Source: Acidimicrobiia bacterium
GTDB lineage: Bacteria > Actinomycetota > Acidimicrobiia > Spongiisociales > UBA5794
NCBI GenBank assembly: GCA_013003515.1
Contig: JABDIW010000397.1
Span: 1-7,197 of the forward strand
Length of the DNA: 7,197 nucleotides
Direction of reading: 5' to 3'
Shown here: positions 7,001 through 7,197 of the stretch, one piece after another
Numbering within the stretch: the first letter of the stretch is position 1
How the letters are laid out: each line of letters begins with the position of its first letter
Notes under the pieces: model-generated
Database searches by the model: none
What the model was told of the DNA's origin: nothing
Seen by the model: the letters and a program-made list of their open reading frames with translations, nothing else
Made by a program: the position numbers and the translations under genes

Positions 7001-7197
7001 AGCGCTTCCTCACCAATGCCGCCGAGCACAACATCCGGGTCGCGGTGCCGGCTTCCACGGCGCAGTACTTCCACATGCTGCGGAACCAGGCTCTGCACCC
7101 CGCTCGCAAACCGCTGATCGTCTTGACCCCCAAGTCGCTGCTGCGTACCCGGGATTCCTTCTCCCCTGTCTCCGAGCTCTCCGACGGCTCCTACCGC
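4006..7197 (+). CDS. kgd: Multifunctional 2-oxoglutarate decarboxylase/dehydrogenase, E2-E1 fusion (3' end cut by window)
   Basis: This is the actinobacterial KGD/OdhA-type enzyme: a ThDP-dependent E1 that decarboxylates 2-oxoglutarate in the TCA cycle, fused behind an E2-like succinyltransferase domain. Visible are 1064 residues; relatives have about 1230-1260, so about 170-190 are missing. Order: N-terminal E1-type segment (about 5-41, FGANAWLVDQMHRRF), Pro/Ala-rich linker (about 43-85), acyltransferase domain (about 95-340) ending in STYDHRVIQGAESG with catalytic H300, then E1 from about 354. E1 motifs: FSLEGAES, MAHRGRLNVLANVVGKP (H529), YHLGASG, NPSHLEAV, the ThDP/Mg site GDAAFSGQG (D629) with INNQVGFTT (N661-N662), YRRLGHNEGDEP, and EDSQRGTFSHRH (from 880). 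No lipoyl domain is present, as expected for this family. The start is GTG 4006: an in-frame TAG at 3994-3996 excludes a longer product, and the next ATG (4060) would remove the conserved N-terminal segment. In relatives an FHA protein (GarA/OdhI) inhibits it; this cannot be seen here. Confidence 0.96.
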   Translation, partial: MSSTDDNDFGANAWLVDQMHRRFLDDPASVSAEWQAYFAGGEAPVASTTPAPVGDTPAQPAAPPQPQPASAPNPQAAAPAAGNGSDSAEIRGPGKIIVERMEASRDLPTATSIRTFPSKLLEVNRRIINNQLSRFEGRGKVSFTHIIGWAVVKAVGARPAMNASYREVGGSPHLVTPSNVNLGLAIDMQRKDGTRTLLVPNIKAADTMTFRGFWSAYEDVVQRARSGKITPDDFAGTTITLTNPGTVGTVQSVPRLMPDQGTIVGVGAIGYPPEYQAADPRVLAQTGVGRVITMTSTYDHRVIQGAESGLFLQRIHQLLLGEEGFYDEIFESMGIPYVPARWAVDTNPPPGSRPWAEKQARVFQLINMYRVRGHLIADLDPLRQEAPAIHAELDPITYGLTIWDLDREFATGGLAGKSQMTLGKILGTVRDAYCRTIGIEYMHIQEPDQKRWIQEHAEGRSFEPDTAVKTRILEKLTQAQAFERFLHTKFLGAKRFSLEGAESFIPMSDELLNLAADAAMQEVAIGMAHRGRLNVLANVVGKPLAQIFREFTGEDEYVDPSFSGDVKYHLGASGTHVAPSGNAIDVQVAANPSHLEAVNPVLEGIVRAKQDRHDQSADDMVLPLLIHGDAAFSGQGVVAETLNLSQLPGYYTGGTIHIVINNQVGFTTAAKEARSSFYATDIAKAVQAPIFHVNSDDPEAVVRVAQMAFAFRQAFHKDVVIDLICYRRLGHNEGDEPTYTQPQMYRIIQGLGSVRDQYAGRLIAREDMTAEEVEAIGTAFRFALDEALAESKKEQAVAAPAERPSVWDSPNTAVGTDRLNDIETRLRAFPEGFTIHPKLQKMLDDRHQQFADGVVDWGLAEALAFGSLVLDGHPVRLAGEDSQRGTFSHRHAVLVDHVTEEEWTPLRNLDPEQASIRVIDSLLSEFAAMGFEYGYSVEAPDTLVLWEGQFGDFVNGAQVVIDQFLTSGEDKWGQLSSLTLLLPHGFEGQGPEHSSARLERFLTNAAEHNIRVAVPASTAQYFHMLRNQALHPARKPLIVLTPKSLLRTRDSFSPVSELSDGSYR

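Noticed and set aside
1..7197. Mobile element, phage or defence island
   Set aside because: No transposase, integrase, terminal repeats or nuclease gene is seen; all three long genes are metabolic or signalling genes with similar composition outside the Thr tract.

Overview
The window is high-GC DNA that codes almost end to end. It holds three long genes, two of them cut by the window edges. The third gene is a 2-oxoglutarate decarboxylase/dehydrogenase in which an acyltransferase (E2-like) domain is fused in front of the E1 domain. This fused form is characteristic of Actinomycetota. The GTG start with no Shine-Dalgarno sequence, the high GC and the Thr-rich surface linker fit the same phylum. 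A non-mycobacterial lineage such as Acidimicrobiia is plausible, but that is an inference from style, not a demonstrated placement.

Layout. Positions 1-1428 (+) hold the 3' part of a GH13 alpha-amylase-family enzyme of neopullulanase/cyclomaltodextrinase type, with all catalytic residues visible. It converges on positions 1432-3858 (-), with only 3 bases between the two stop codons and a perfect 14-base palindrome over the junction. The minus-strand gene encodes a membrane-anchored HD-GYP phosphodiesterase of 808 residues. Its cytoplasmic HD-GYP domain is followed by a membrane segment, two Ig-like repeats, an 80-residue Thr-rich linker and two more Ig-like repeats. Positions 3859-4005 form a 147-base divergent intergenic region with an extended repeat cluster and a -10-like box. 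From 4006 to the window end (+) lies the E2-E1 fusion gene kgd (odhA/sucA type), 1064 codons visible and missing roughly the last 170-190.

Functional reading. The amylase handles alpha-glucans or maltodextrins, and kgd carries the 2-oxoglutarate step of the TCA cycle. The HD-GYP protein looks like a transmembrane receptor or surface protein that joins an outside adhesive or sensing region to cyclic-di-GMP turnover inside. No operon links the three genes: the first pair is convergent and the second divergent. No tRNA, rRNA, CRISPR array, insertion sequence or phage gene was seen. The most unusual item is the HD-GYP protein. Its extracytoplasmic part carries exactly four close cysteine pairs, one per Ig-like repeat. 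The second point of interest is the kgd start: a -10-like TAGCAT lies 6 bases before the GTG, and its first three bases are an in-frame stop. This pins the start and points to a leaderless transcript.
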